Source: Sphingosinicella xenopeptidilytica
Lineage (GTDB): Bacteria; Pseudomonadota; Alphaproteobacteria; Sphingomonadales; Sphingomonadaceae
NCBI RefSeq assembly: GCF_042676985.1
Contig: NZ_JBHTIK010000001.1
Location: forward strand, 515,898-579,897
Length of the DNA stretch: 64,000 nt
Direction of reading: 5' to 3'
The notes beneath the pieces are model-generated. The model made no database searches. It saw only the letters and a program-made list of their open reading frames with translations, and had not been told where the DNA came from. The stretch's first letter is position 1, and each line of letters starts with the position of its first letter. Below, piece after piece: positions 16,766 through 26,274 of this stretch. The position numbers and the translations under genes are program-made.

Positions 16766-17965
16766 ATGGCGTTTGTCGTTGGTTATGGCCGGGTCTGTGC
16801 GCTGACCTTCCTTTGGCTTGCAATCGCGTCCGCACCGGCGTCGGCGCAGAATGCGGAGCCTCTTCCCAAGCAAGCCGAACGGCTCGGCTTCTGGTCGCCG
16901 GGCGAGCAGGAAGCGGGGTACCGCGCGATGGAGACCGTCTTTCCGACGACGCGCATCGAGGCCAGCGGGCAGGTGCGTGCGCTCCCCGTGGCGGAGACGC
17001 CGCTGGAGATCGAATTCATCCACGAACACCGCCCCTATACGATCGACGACTTCATGAAGGCCAACCGCGTATCCGGCCTTCTCGTTATCTCGAACGGACG
17101 CATCGTCGCCGAGCGTTATGGATTGGGACGCACGCCGGGCGAGCGCTGGACGTCGTTCTCCATCGCCAAGTCTGTCACGTCGACGCTGGTGGGCGCCGCA
17201 ATCCGCGACGGCAAGATCCGTAGCGTAAACGACCCGCTCAGCCGCTACGTGCCGGAACTGAAGGGCGGCGCCTACGACGGCGTCACGTTCGCGCAGGCAC
17301 TCACGATGCGTTCGGGCGTGCGCTGGACCGAAAACTATGACGATCCCGCGTCGGATTTCAGCCGCTACGCCACGCACATGGGGCCGGATTTCTACAGGCT
17401 CATGTCGGCCCAACCGCGCGATGCTGCGCCCGGCGCCAAATTCTACTACTCCACGGTGGAGTCGAACCTGATCGGTGCCGCGGTCATCAACGCCACCGGC
17501 AAGTCGCTTTCGGCTTATTTTTCCGAGAAAATCTGGAAGCCGTTCGGTATGGAAGCGGACGGGATCTGGATGTCGTCTCCGGACGGGCTCGAGACGGGCG
17601 GCATCTGCTTCAGCGCGACACTGCGCGACTACGGACGCTTCGGGCTGTTCATGCTCGAAGAGGGCAAGGTGCGCGGCAAGGCGGTGCTGCCTGACGGCTG
17701 GATCGCCGAAGCCACGGCGCGCCATAGCGAGAACAGCTTCGGCGAGCTCGGTTACGGATACCAGTGGTGGGTCGATCCCAGCGGGGCCTATCGCGGCCTC
17801 GGCATCATGGGACAGGCTCTCTTCATCGACCCGAAACGCCAGCTTGTCATCGTGATCCAGAGCGCCTGGACAAAGGCGGGCGGCCCCGAGCGTTATGCGC
17901 TGCAATGGGCGTTTCTGAAGGCTGCGGTGGAAGCGAACGATCGCGCCACGGCGGCGGGACGCTAG
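16766..17965 (+). CDS. Secreted serine hydrolase, beta-lactamase/NylB-like
   Basis: A 399-residue member of the class C beta-lactamase fold group that includes 6-aminohexanoate-dimer hydrolase (NylB). The nucleophile motif SxxK is S132-I-A-K135 and the tyrosine motif is YYST around Y228. The start at 16766 has GGGGAG seven bases upstream; MAFVVGYGRVCALTFLWL with ASAPASAQ is a signal peptide, so the enzyme is exported. The substrate is unknown; esters, amides and peptides are all possible in this family. It leads a three-gene unit with DUF418 and alpha/beta hydrolase genes. A cytoplasmic-looking paralogue lies at 38913-40109. Confidence 0.88.
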   Translation: MAFVVGYGRVCALTFLWLAIASAPASAQNAEPLPKQAERLGFWSPGEQEAGYRAMETVFPTTRIEASGQVRALPVAETPLEIEFIHEHRPYTIDDFMKANRVSGLLVISNGRIVAERYGLGRTPGERWTSFSIAKSVTSTLVGAAIRDGKIRSVNDPLSRYVPELKGGAYDGVTFAQALTMRSGVRWTENYDDPASDFSRYATHMGPDFYRLMSAQPRDAAPGAKFYYSTVESNLIGAAVINATGKSLSAYFSEKIWKPFGMEADGIWMSSPDGLETGGICFSATLRDYGRFGLFMLEEGKVRGKAVLPDGWIAEATARHSENSFGELGYGYQWWVDPSGAYRGLGIMGQALFIDPKRQLVIVIQSAWTKAGGPERYALQWAFLKAAVEANDRATAAGR

Positions 17966-17969
17966 GTCG

Positions 17970-19235
17970 ATGGCAGGCGGCGGCGCGCGCATCAGCACAT
18001 TGGATGCGGTGCGCGGCTTCGCCGTGATGGGCATCCTGCTGATGAACATCGTCGATTTCGCGATGCCGGGCTTCGCCTATTACAATCCGAGCTATTACGG
18101 GGGAGACGAAGGCGCGAACTTCGCCGCCTGGGCCGTCAACTACGTCCTGTTCGACGGCAAGATGCGCGGTCTTTTCACGATGATGTTCGGAGCGAGCACC
18201 GTGCTGATCGCCGAGCGCGCGCTCCGTGCCGGGGAAAGCCCGACGCGCGTGACGTTTGCGCGCATGTGGTGGCTGCTGGTATTCGGCATGATCCACGTCT
18301 GGCTGATCTGGTACGGCGACATACTGGTACTTTACAGCCTGTGCGGCATGATCGCTGTTGTGGCGTGGCGCTGGCCGCCGCGGCGGCTGTTCGCTGTCGG
18401 CGCCGCACTGTTGTGCCTGAAACTGGCGCTCGGCATTGCAGCTTACATGTCGTTCGCCGCGCTGGAGCGTGCCGCTGCCGAACCGGGCGCTTCGGCGGAA
18501 ACACTGTCCGAATGGGCCGTGATGCAGGAGAAGCTCGAGCTGCCGTCCGTGCAATCGCAGCTCGACGGCTATCGGGGCAGCTATGGGGATGCGCTTCGGG
18601 CGCGTATTCCCCTCGCAGTCTACATCCTGACGGAAGCCCACCTCGCCGCGGTTCCTGATACGCTTGCACTGATTGCGATCGGCATGGGGCTGTTCAAGTG
18701 CGGCTTCTTCTCGGGTGGATGGTCGGCCCGCAGCTATCGCCGGGTCGCGTTTTGGAGCTTTCTCGTCTGCGTCCCGCTCCACCTGCCGCTGATCGCGATC
18801 AACGTGGAGGCCAATTATCACCCGATCATGTTGCACCGCACCGAAGCGATCCACCTCAGCCTGCTGCGGACACCCATGACGATGGGCTATGCCGCGCTCG
18901 TCATCCTGTTCATGCAACGCTTCCACGAAAGCGGGCTTGGACAAAGGCTGGTCGCGGCCGGACGCATGGCTTTTTCCAACTATCTCGGCACCAGTATCCT
19001 CTGCACGTTGATCTTCAACGGCTATGGGCTCGGTTTGTACGGCTATCTTGAGCGCTGGCAGTGTTATTTCGTGGTGATCGCGGTGTGGGCGGTCATCCTC
19101 CTCTGGTCGAAGCCGTGGCTCGACCGCTTCCATTTCGGTCCGCTCGAATGGCTGTGGCGCTCGCTTGCCCGCGCCCGGCTTCAACCCTTTGCAAAAAAGA
19201 AGGAAGACACATGTCCGCAATCGGCAAACGTGTGA
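17970..19235 (+). CDS. DUF418 domain-containing multi-pass membrane protein
   Basis: A 421-residue inner-membrane protein with about nine to ten hydrophobic helices. The N-terminus LDAVRGFAVMGILLMNIVDF and RGLFTMMFGAS, and the C-terminal MAFSNYLGTSILCTLIFNGYGLGLY, are hallmarks of the DUF418/YeiB family. The function is unknown, though members resemble acyltransferase-3-like membrane proteins. It begins 4 nt after the serine hydrolase stop and its end overlaps the next gene by 25 nt. Confidence 0.88.
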   Translation: MAGGGARISTLDAVRGFAVMGILLMNIVDFAMPGFAYYNPSYYGGDEGANFAAWAVNYVLFDGKMRGLFTMMFGASTVLIAERALRAGESPTRVTFARMWWLLVFGMIHVWLIWYGDILVLYSLCGMIAVVAWRWPPRRLFAVGAALLCLKLALGIAAYMSFAALERAAAEPGASAETLSEWAVMQEKLELPSVQSQLDGYRGSYGDALRARIPLAVYILTEAHLAAVPDTLALIAIGMGLFKCGFFSGGWSARSYRRVAFWSFLVCVPLHLPLIAINVEANYHPIMLHRTEAIHLSLLRTPMTMGYAALVILFMQRFHESGLGQRLVAAGRMAFSNYLGTSILCTLIFNGYGLGLYGYLERWQCYFVVIAVWAVILLWSKPWLDRFHFGPLEWLWRSLARARLQPFAKKKEDTCPQSANV

Positions 19236-20419
19236 TCATGGCATTCGCGGCCCTGACGATGGGAACGGCAGCTGCGCCGCAGATATCGCCGCCCACGCTT
19301 GCCGACGACTTCGTGCCGACCGCTGCCGAGCAGGAGCGGCTGGACCTGATGTCACGGCCCGAAAGCTGGTTCGTCGATCACCTTGCGGGACCGCGCGAGG
19401 TGATCGACGGCCAGACGCTCGATCCCAAACTGCAATTCCACTTCGAAGCCCGCCGCGCCCGCCCGCCCGAAGAGGTGAAACGCGGGCTCGACATGTTCTA
19501 CTCTGCGGAAGGCAGGGCTATCGCGCGTGAACGGCTGACGCGGGACTGGGCTCTGCTCACCAAGGTCACTGCCCCCATGCGGCGGGTCGAGGATCGCAGC
19601 ATCACGGGACGCGGCGGCCATGCGATTCCGATCCGCATCTACACACCTGCATTGGATGAAGCGGGGCCGCTACCGATCCTTCTCTATTTTCACGGCGGCG
19701 GCTGGCTCTACAGCAATATCGAGGCTGTCGATCGCTCCGTGCGGCTGATCGCCAACGAAGCGCGCGCGATCGTCATCTCGGTCGATTATCGATTGGCGCC
19801 AGATCACAAGTGGCCCGCGGCAAACGACGACGGCGAGGATGCCTTCCTGTGGGCGCGCACCAACGCGGCTGCATTCGGCGGCGATCCCGCGATGATCGGC
19901 GTCGGCGGCGACAGCGCAGGCGGCAACATCTCGCTCTCGATATCACGGCGGCAGCAGGCCGCGCGGAAACCGGGGCCGCTCTATCAGCTGCTCTATTACA
20001 CATCGGTCGATTTCACGCCGCGCTACCGGTCCTACGACCTGTTCGGCAAGGGCTACGGCCTCGACACCGCGTTCCGCGATTTCATGATGCCGCTTGCCTT
20101 CGGCGATGCGGATCGGATCGCCGCGGCGGCGCAGGAACTGAACGGTGGGAGCATGGCCGGAATGCCCGCCACGATCGTCGTGACGGCCGGCTTCGATGTT
20201 CTGCGCGATCCGGCGCAGCTGCTTGCGCAGCGGATGGAACGCGAAGGCGTTGCCGTGACCTATCTCAACTATCCCGCGCTCGCCCACGGCTTTCTGCAAT
20301 GGTCGGGCGTCGTCGCCGAGGCCGAGCGCGCGGCGGTGGACAGTGCCCGCCTGTTCGGCACAGCCATCCGGGGACGCGGTGCGGTGTTGTCGATCAAAGC
20401 GCCCGAGACGGGGCGCTAG
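19211..20419 (+). CDS. Secreted alpha/beta hydrolase, HSL (hormone-sensitive lipase) family
   Basis: A 402-residue esterase/lipase-like enzyme. The oxyanion motif HGGGW, the nucleophile elbow GDSAGGN, and a late D and H (FDVLRDPAQL, ALAHGFLQW) make a complete catalytic set for family IV hydrolases. The start at 19211 follows AAGGAAG and gives a leader MSAIGKRVIMAFAALTMGTAAA, probably a signal peptide. It is the last gene of the serine hydrolase-DUF418 unit and converges on the SUMF1-like gene. Confidence 0.9.
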   Translation: MSAIGKRVIMAFAALTMGTAAAPQISPPTLADDFVPTAAEQERLDLMSRPESWFVDHLAGPREVIDGQTLDPKLQFHFEARRARPPEEVKRGLDMFYSAEGRAIARERLTRDWALLTKVTAPMRRVEDRSITGRGGHAIPIRIYTPALDEAGPLPILLYFHGGGWLYSNIEAVDRSVRLIANEARAIVISVDYRLAPDHKWPAANDDGEDAFLWARTNAAAFGGDPAMIGVGGDSAGGNISLSISRRQQAARKPGPLYQLLYYTSVDFTPRYRSYDLFGKGYGLDTAFRDFMMPLAFGDADRIAAAAQELNGGSMAGMPATIVVTAGFDVLRDPAQLLAQRMEREGVAVTYLNYPALAHGFLQWSGVVAEAERAAVDSARLFGTAIRGRGAVLSIKAPETGR

Positions 20420-20430
20420 GCTAGAAAGGC

Positions 20431-21669
20431 CTATTCCGGGCCTTCCAGCAGGGTCTGCTGGATGCGGGCGATCTTCCAGCCCGAGTCCTCCCTTGTCAGC
20501 GTGTGGCTGACGAGGATGCTGAATTGCCGCTCGGCGCTCTTGATGTAGCGCATCGTGCTGGAAACCACGGCGATCCGGGAATCGACGAGGGCATGAGTGA
20601 CCGGGCCGGGCTCGAGGGTCCAGCCCGTCTCGGCGAACCATTCGCGGTGCCATTGCAGGATGTCGTCGCGGCCGGACACCGTCTCGCCCCAGTAATAGAC
20701 GATCTGGGGCGGGACGCTCCGCGCCAGCGTCCGGTCGAGCGCGGCGACGTCACGTCCGCGCATGGCGCCCAGCATCGACGACAGCGTCTCTGCGACAGCG
20801 GGCGGGGCCGTCGTCGGCGATGCCGGTTGCGGAGCGAGGTCGCGGGCCAGACGGAAGCCCACAGTGAAAAAGCCCTGATCGACCGGGCCTCGCAGCCGGA
20901 AGCGAGGGTCGTGGAATTCTCCCGCATCACCATAAGAGCCGCCGCGGATGCTGTGATATCCGGGCTCGGGGCACGCGCTGCGAGCGAGCCCATCGGTGGG
21001 AGCGCCCTCGTAACTGGCGTGATAGCAATCAGCCTGCCATTCCCAGACGTTCCCACGAATGTCATGAAGGCCAAGCCGGTCGGCCGGGAAGCTGGCGACG
21101 GGCGCCGTTTCGATCCAGATATCGCGATCATGTACCGCGCCGCCGCAACAGTCCACCTTGCCGATATTGGCCGTGGCATGGCTTACATCCACATTTCCGA
21201 ACTGTGTAACGTACTCCATCTCCGCCTCGGACGGCAGTCGATATCGCTGGCCTGTCTGGGCGCTGAGCCAGGCGATATAGGCCTGTGTGTCTGCCCAGCT
21301 GACGCAGACGACAGGATGTTTCTCTTCCTGCAGAAAACCCGGTGCTGACCAACTGCGCTCGGGATCGATGTGCCAGCTTGTCCCGGCTTCGTAGACGTTG
21401 CACTTCCCCTTCGACACATGGCCCGTTGCCTTCACGAACGCGCGGAACTCGCCAACGGTGATTTCGCGCTTTGCCATGGCGAAGCGGGGGACGTTGACGT
21501 CGTGTGTCGGCCCATCAATGGGTCCGTAGCCGCGATCGACGGTGGCGCCCATTGCGAAAGTTCCGCCTGGAATTTCCACCATTTCCGGAAGCGGAGGCGT
21601 TTGCGCGTGCGCGCTCTGTAACGCGCACAGTGCGGCCACCACCGTCAGGATTCCATGTCTAGCGCTCAC
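20431..21669 (-). CDS. Secreted SUMF1 (FGE-like) protein fused to an NTF2-like domain
   Basis: A 412-residue protein with signal peptide (LTVVAALCALQSAHAQ). Residues about 28-285 form a formylglycine-generating-enzyme/SUMF1 fold: IPGGTFAMGA, EITVGEFRAFV, PVVCVSWADTQAYIAWLS, YRLPSEAEMEYV, GNVWEWQ and SIRGGSYGD. The two catalytic cysteines of true FGE, which should follow the RGGS segment, are absent (DAGEFHDPRFRLRG instead), so sulfatase activation is unlikely. The last 120 residues look like a DUF4440/NTF2-like domain. The gene overlaps the end of the amidohydrolase gene by 11 nt. Confidence 0.82.
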   Translation of the reverse strand: MSARHGILTVVAALCALQSAHAQTPPLPEMVEIPGGTFAMGATVDRGYGPIDGPTHDVNVPRFAMAKREITVGEFRAFVKATGHVSKGKCNVYEAGTSWHIDPERSWSAPGFLQEEKHPVVCVSWADTQAYIAWLSAQTGQRYRLPSEAEMEYVTQFGNVDVSHATANIGKVDCCGGAVHDRDIWIETAPVASFPADRLGLHDIRGNVWEWQADCYHASYEGAPTDGLARSACPEPGYHSIRGGSYGDAGEFHDPRFRLRGPVDQGFFTVGFRLARDLAPQPASPTTAPPAVAETLSSMLGAMRGRDVAALDRTLARSVPPQIVYYWGETVSGRDDILQWHREWFAETGWTLEPGPVTHALVDSRIAVVSSTMRYIKSAERQFSILVSHTLTREDSGWKIARIQQTLLEGPE

Positions 21670-24600
21670 GTCCGACCTCTCCCCATGCAGGATTCCATGC
21701 GATCCCGTTCTGATCGGTCATTTCCCAGAAGAACTTGCTGCGTTCGCGGGGATGATTGCCGATCTCGTTCATCGTTTCGGAATCGTAGAGCCGGCCATTG
21801 ACCATCGTGTAGCGCACGCTGTTCGTATTCTTGATATCCGCGAGCGGATCGCGGTCGAGTACGATGAGATCGGCGAGCTTTCCGGTCTCGATCGATCCGA
21901 GCTGATGATCGAGGCCGTAGGTTCGTGCGCCGTTGATGGTCGCCGCGCGAAGGATGCGCATCGGCGCCATGCCGCCTTCGGCAAGGAGTTGCATCTCCCA
22001 GTGGATAGCGATCCCCGACGACTGACCATGAGAGCCGACGTTGACGGTTACGCCGGCATCATCGAGCCGCTTGATCGAACGGCTGACCGAACGGAAGCCG
22101 ACGTCGTAGAGTTCGTCCGCCTGATGGATTGATTGCATGGCGCGCACGTGGAGCGGTGCATCGGAAGGGCCCGAGACCGGATTGTAGGCATTGTTGACGC
22201 CCGGAATGAAGGTGCGGACCTTGGATTCCTTCCACGGCTCCTGATGCTGGTAGATGTAGTTCTCGCCGAAAAGCTCGCCGAAAGTGACGATCAGGGTCGG
22301 CGTCGTCGACAGTTGTGAATTTCGGAAGAGCTGCAGGAGGTCATCATAGTAGGTGGCAACCGGCAGATTGTGCTCGAGGTTGGTGTAGCCATCGAGAATC
22401 ATGCTGACATTGTCGTAGAAATGCCCGGCGCCTTCGGCGTCGACCATCTGGCCGCCTTCGGTCGCGGCCTGAAGAAGCCACTGCTTCTGCGCGCGTGTCG
22501 TCAGCTTGTAGCTCTTGAAGATCGCGCCATCGGTGATCGCTGTCTTGCGCCTTGAAATGGCGCGGGCATCTTCCAGGCTTTCGATACGATTGAAGACACG
22601 ATCGGGTTTTCCGGCGCGGCCATAGATGACGTTGCCGGTGGTAATCCAGCGCGGTCCGACCATCTTGCCGGCGATCGTCATTTCGCCGGTTTCGTAGCTC
22701 GGCAGCTCGTTCGCATAAGGATCGAAATTGGTGGTAATGCCGTAGGCAAGCGCCGCATAGCGCGTTGGATGCTTCTGGGGCATCACACTCGTCCCGTAAC
22801 AGCAATCGATATGGCCGTGTGCGTCGAACAGGCCCGGTATTAGGGTGCGGCCGCCGAGATCGATGACCTTCGCCTTCGCCGGAATCGTCACGCGGTCATT
22901 CGCGCCGACAGCCGTGATGCGATTGCCTTCAACGACGACAGTGCCGCGCGGGATGATGGTATCGTTCCCGGTCATCGGAAGGATGCGGGCGTTCGTGAAG
23001 GCGATGCTTCCTTCAGGAACATCGGCCGGGGCGGCGAGGGTGATTTTTCGTGCGGGCGTATCGACGATGCCGCTATCGCCCGGAGCCGTGCTGAAAAGAT
23101 TAGGCCCGAGCATCCAGTGAAGGCGCGAAGAATCCGCGCTCCACGCCATTTCGAAGCCCCCTGAGCGTGTCAGCGTCCGTGCCGATGGATTGGCCTTGGC
23201 CGTGATGTTCACCGGCGCCTCGGCACCGGGAGCGAACGCCATCAGGTGCAGTTCCTGCTCCTCCTTGAAGGCGATCCATTTGAGGTCGGGGCTCAGCGTG
23301 AAATCGCCCGCATCGGCGGTTTCGGCATAGGCGTGGTCGTGGACCTCTTCGCCCGTGAGGGCAATGCTGCGCAGGATGACCGCGCGCTTCGCGCTGTAAT
23401 CGGGCGTACCGATGAAATAGATGCGCGCGTCGTCGGGTGAGAAGCGCACGAGCCCGGCCGCTTTCGAGAGGAAGTGCGGATTGCGGCCGTTCGTGTCGGT
23501 CACATAGAGGCCGCTCGGATCGCTTGCCCCGCCCATGGCGCTGTCGGGTTCGAGAATGCGATAGGCAATGCGCTTGCCGTCGTTCGAGAATTTCGGTTCG
23601 CCGATGATGCCGCGGCTTCGGGCGACGATGCTCTCGCGGCCGCTGCGGACATTGCGCAGGCGAAGTGTGCTGCCGGTTTCATCGTTCCAATCGACATAGG
23701 CGATCGATCGGCCATCCGGAGACCAGGCCGGATCGGTTTCGGCGCCCTTGCCGTTCGTGAGGCGGCGTGGCGGCGCGGCACCCGCCATATCCTGCTGCCA
23801 CAACGAACCGAGCGCGCGGAACACGATCGTTTTGCCATCAGGTGCAGGCGCGATCTGGCGGATGATCTTCGCGTTCACACGTGCGGGTGCGAGATCGAGC
23901 TTCGTGCGGAGCGAGTCGTGGATGCGGTGTTGCGCAGTCGCGCGGAACGGAATCTCCGTCGCTGCGCCGTTCCGCATGTTCACTTTGTAGAGCCTGCCCT
24001 TGCCCCAGATGGCGACGTGCAGATTGTCAGGGAACCAGTCGAACGCCGGATAATAATGTTCCTGCGCGAGATAGTCGGCCTGCAAATCGCGGTCGAGATC
24101 CTGATATATGGCGGTCTGAACGCGTGTCTCGATATCGTAGCGGAACAGCACGGTCTTCGCGCCGACGCGGCGCACGAACGCGATCAGCTTGCCATCGGGC
24201 GAAACCTGCGGGCTTGTCGCGCTGCCAAACCCTGAGATGAGATCGCTGGTCTCCCCCGTGGTGAGGTCGCGGCGACGGATCACGAAGTTCGAGAGGCCCG
24301 GATTGTGATAGACATAATGCGTGCCGCCTACGCGTTCCGTATAATAGAGCACGCGGCCATCGGGCGCGTAGCGGGGTTCCTGTATGTCCTTGCCGGTGCT
24401 CGGCGGTTCGATGATTTGCGCGTCTCCGCCCGCCAGATCGAAGCGTCGGATTTCGGAGCTTCGCATCTCGAACACAGAAGCGCTGGTTTTCGTCGCGGCA
24501 ATCGACTTGCCGTCCGGCGACCAGGAGGGGGCTGTGATCATCGCCAACGTTTCGTGGCTGATCTGGCGGGGATTGCGGCCATCGGGATCCGCAACCCAGA

Positions 24601-24937
24601 TATTATCCGCGCCGCTTTCATCGCTGAGATAGAGAATGCTGCGTCCGTCGGGGCTGAACTGTGGGCTGCGCTGTGTCGCGGGGCCGGATAGAACGGGTTT
24701 TGCCTCTCCGCCTGCCGCGGGCACGGCGTAGATGTCGTTCAGCAGATCGAACAGGATGGTTTTGCCGTCCGGGCTGATATCGACGCTCATCCACGTCCCT
24801 TCGCTGAGCGTGAGCGTGACGTCTTTGGCGGGCGAGCTGAGAATCTCGGGGGTAGGCTGCGCTTTTGCCGGCAGCGTGCCGAAGCTGGTCGCTGCGGCTG
24901 CGATAAGCGCGCTGCAAAGTGCCGGTTTGAATGTCAT
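21659..24937 (-). CDS. Secreted TolB-like propeller-amidohydrolase (paralogue A)
   Basis: A 1092-residue enzyme. The start at 24937 has GGGGAGACGGGG directly upstream and yields a signal peptide ending PAKAQ. Residues about 40-680 hold many PD40/TolB-type blades (VDISPDGKTILFD, SPDGRSILYLSDESGADNIWV). The C-terminal 400 residues are an amidohydrolase with PGLFDAHGHID supplying the HxH metal pair, later GSHGQSSG, and LADLIVLDRDPLADI at the end. Such fusions are usually periplasmic imidazolonepropionase- or prolidase-like peptidases. It follows the PepSY gene and precedes the SUMF1-like gene. Its closest relative in the window is 40303-43599. Confidence 0.9.
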   Translation of the reverse strand: MTFKPALCSALIAAAATSFGTLPAKAQPTPEILSSPAKDVTLTLSEGTWMSVDISPDGKTILFDLLNDIYAVPAAGGEAKPVLSGPATQRSPQFSPDGRSILYLSDESGADNIWVADPDGRNPRQISHETLAMITAPSWSPDGKSIAATKTSASVFEMRSSEIRRFDLAGGDAQIIEPPSTGKDIQEPRYAPDGRVLYYTERVGGTHYVYHNPGLSNFVIRRRDLTTGETSDLISGFGSATSPQVSPDGKLIAFVRRVGAKTVLFRYDIETRVQTAIYQDLDRDLQADYLAQEHYYPAFDWFPDNLHVAIWGKGRLYKVNMRNGAATEIPFRATAQHRIHDSLRTKLDLAPARVNAKIIRQIAPAPDGKTIVFRALGSLWQQDMAGAAPPRRLTNGKGAETDPAWSPDGRSIAYVDWNDETGSTLRLRNVRSGRESIVARSRGIIGEPKFSNDGKRIAYRILEPDSAMGGASDPSGLYVTDTNGRNPHFLSKAAGLVRFSPDDARIYFIGTPDYSAKRAVILRSIALTGEEVHDHAYAETADAGDFTLSPDLKWIAFKEEQELHLMAFAPGAEAPVNITAKANPSARTLTRSGGFEMAWSADSSRLHWMLGPNLFSTAPGDSGIVDTPARKITLAAPADVPEGSIAFTNARILPMTGNDTIIPRGTVVVEGNRITAVGANDRVTIPAKAKVIDLGGRTLIPGLFDAHGHIDCCYGTSVMPQKHPTRYAALAYGITTNFDPYANELPSYETGEMTIAGKMVGPRWITTGNVIYGRAGKPDRVFNRIESLEDARAISRRKTAITDGAIFKSYKLTTRAQKQWLLQAATEGGQMVDAEGAGHFYDNVSMILDGYTNLEHNLPVATYYDDLLQLFRNSQLSTTPTLIVTFGELFGENYIYQHQEPWKESKVRTFIPGVNNAYNPVSGPSDAPLHVRAMQSIHQADELYDVGFRSVSRSIKRLDDAGVTVNVGSHGQSSGIAIHWEMQLLAEGGMAPMRILRAATINGARTYGLDHQLGSIETGKLADLIVLDRDPLADIKNTNSVRYTMVNGRLYDSETMNEIGNHPRERSKFFWEMTDQNGIAWNPAWGEVGRER

Positions 24938-25014
24938 CCCCGTCTCCCCTTGTTCCCTTTGCCGCACTCTAGAAGTGCACACTTTCGTCTGGTGCTGCCA
25001 ATGGTGCGTGTGCC

Positions 25015-25031
25015 GGTGACCAGGTATCACC
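25015..25031. promoter_or_regulatory. LysR-type operator dyad GGTGA-N7-TCACC (site 3)
   Basis: Perfect five-base arms, T-N11-A core, 78 nt upstream of the amidohydrolase start at 24937 and overlapping the last codons of the PepSY gene. Two extra GGTGC half-sites occur at 24991 and 25003, at 12-bp steps. Confidence 0.68.
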
Positions 25032-26091
25032 GCGTACGCCGGCGCATTTTCCACAAGACGAGGCCGAGCAAGGCCATCGTCAGCAGCCATGCGCCTGTCG
25101 CAACAACGGCGAGCCGACCCGGTAGCCCGGCGATCTCACCCGTGTGAAACGGGAACAGACCATCGAGAAACGCCCTGCTGGGCGCGGCATCGGAAGCTGG
25201 CAGGTTCGCCAACACCTGCCCGTTGTTGCCGCTCACGAATACGGTGGTTCGGCCGTATGCGCGCCGTGCTTCGCCGTCAGTACGCAGCCTGACGCGCCAG
25301 ACCGCCGAGTCGGCGATTGGGAAGCTGACATCGGCGAGGCGAGCATCAGGGTAGAGCGCCATGGCAGCCTCGACCACTTTCCCGAAGCCCGGCGGTGATG
25401 TGATTGTCCATGGCTCGGTGGGCGTGGCGGTCGACGTGGGGGCGAGCCATCGTTCCGCACTGTCCTGAAACACCAGCAACACGCCTGCCAACGAAAGGGC
25501 AAGCGCAGGCAGCGCGCCCCAAAAACCGATGGCGCGATGCCAGCCATAGGCTTTTGGAATGCCGCGCATGGCTTTGGGTGGCGGCCTCAAGGCGTGCAGC
25601 CTCTGTCTTCCCGGCCATGCCAGAAAAAGCGCGATACCGATGTTGCCAGCGAGCAGAAGGCCGCTGAGGCTGACAATCCAGCTTCCCACTTCCCCAGCCA
25701 ACAGGTTGTGGTGAAAGCCGACGAGCGTGTCGAGCACTCCGCTTTCTGCGGGTGTCAGTGTTCGCAAGACATTGCCTGCGCCATCGATGCGGATGGTGCG
25801 TTCCGCTTCTCCGTCCGAAGTCTCCACATAGACATCATATCGGTCGCTTGCGCCGCCGCTGGTCCACATCGATTCGATGATAAGGCCGGAGCCAGGTGGC
25901 ACCAGTTCACTGAGCCGGGTTTCGATCGCTGCCAGGTCGGTCTGGTGGTGCGGGGCGCGGATCAGTGCGTCCTCGAGCTCCCAGTGGAACACGATCAGGA
26001 CGCCGGATGCCGCCTGCAGCGCCCAGAACAGCATCGCTGAAAGGCTGAGCCAGCGATGAAGCCTGAGAAGGCCGGACCGTGCGATGCCCAA
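25027..26091 (-). CDS. PepSY-associated TM protein (PiuB/FhuF-type reductase-like)
   Basis: A 354-residue membrane protein of the PepSY_TM family, usually linked to iron-siderophore reduction or TonB-receptor systems. The pattern RLHRWLSLSAMLFWALQAASG, HWELEDAL, GFHHNLLAGEVG, GWHRAIGFWG and a C-terminal FPFHTGEIAGLPGR plus final helix shows four membrane segments with paired histidines that could hold haem. I choose a TTG start at 26091 with GGAAGGAG eight bases upstream; a non-homologous in-frame extension reaches 26274. A LysR-type dyad lies 88 nt before this start. Confidence 0.8.
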   Translation of the reverse strand: MGIARSGLLRLHRWLSLSAMLFWALQAASGVLIVFHWELEDALIRAPHHQTDLAAIETRLSELVPPGSGLIIESMWTSGGASDRYDVYVETSDGEAERTIRIDGAGNVLRTLTPAESGVLDTLVGFHHNLLAGEVGSWIVSLSGLLLAGNIGIALFLAWPGRQRLHALRPPPKAMRGIPKAYGWHRAIGFWGALPALALSLAGVLLVFQDSAERWLAPTSTATPTEPWTITSPPGFGKVVEAAMALYPDARLADVSFPIADSAVWRVRLRTDGEARRAYGRTTVFVSGNNGQVLANLPASDAAPSRAFLDGLFPFHTGEIAGLPGRLAVVATGAWLLTMALLGLVLWKMRRRTR

Positions 26092-26178
26092 GATGCTTGC
26101 TCCTTCCCAAAAGCTCCAATACCGGGCGATAGGGGCACCCGGGCGGACGTCTGTGAAGCTGACAGGCGTGTCCGCAGT

Positions 26179-26195
26179 GGTGCGCTCCGCGCAAC
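26179..26195. promoter_or_regulatory. LysR-type operator dyad GGTGC-N7-GCAAC (site 4)
   Basis: One arm mismatch, T-N11-A core kept. It lies between divergent genes, 88 nt from the PepSY start and 80 nt from the P1 peptidase start. Confidence 0.62.
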
Positions 26196-26274
26196 GCCGG
26201 CCTTTGCATTTGCATCTCGTTTTCGTAGCCGCGATCGTAATTCTGAAGATCAAGGCGCCGGGATGGAGAGTCAT

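Noticed and set aside
17847..19220. A 457-codon minus-strand frame opposite the DUF418 gene
   Set aside because: His/Arg/Glu-rich shadow translation; the DUF418 signatures on the plus strand are clear.
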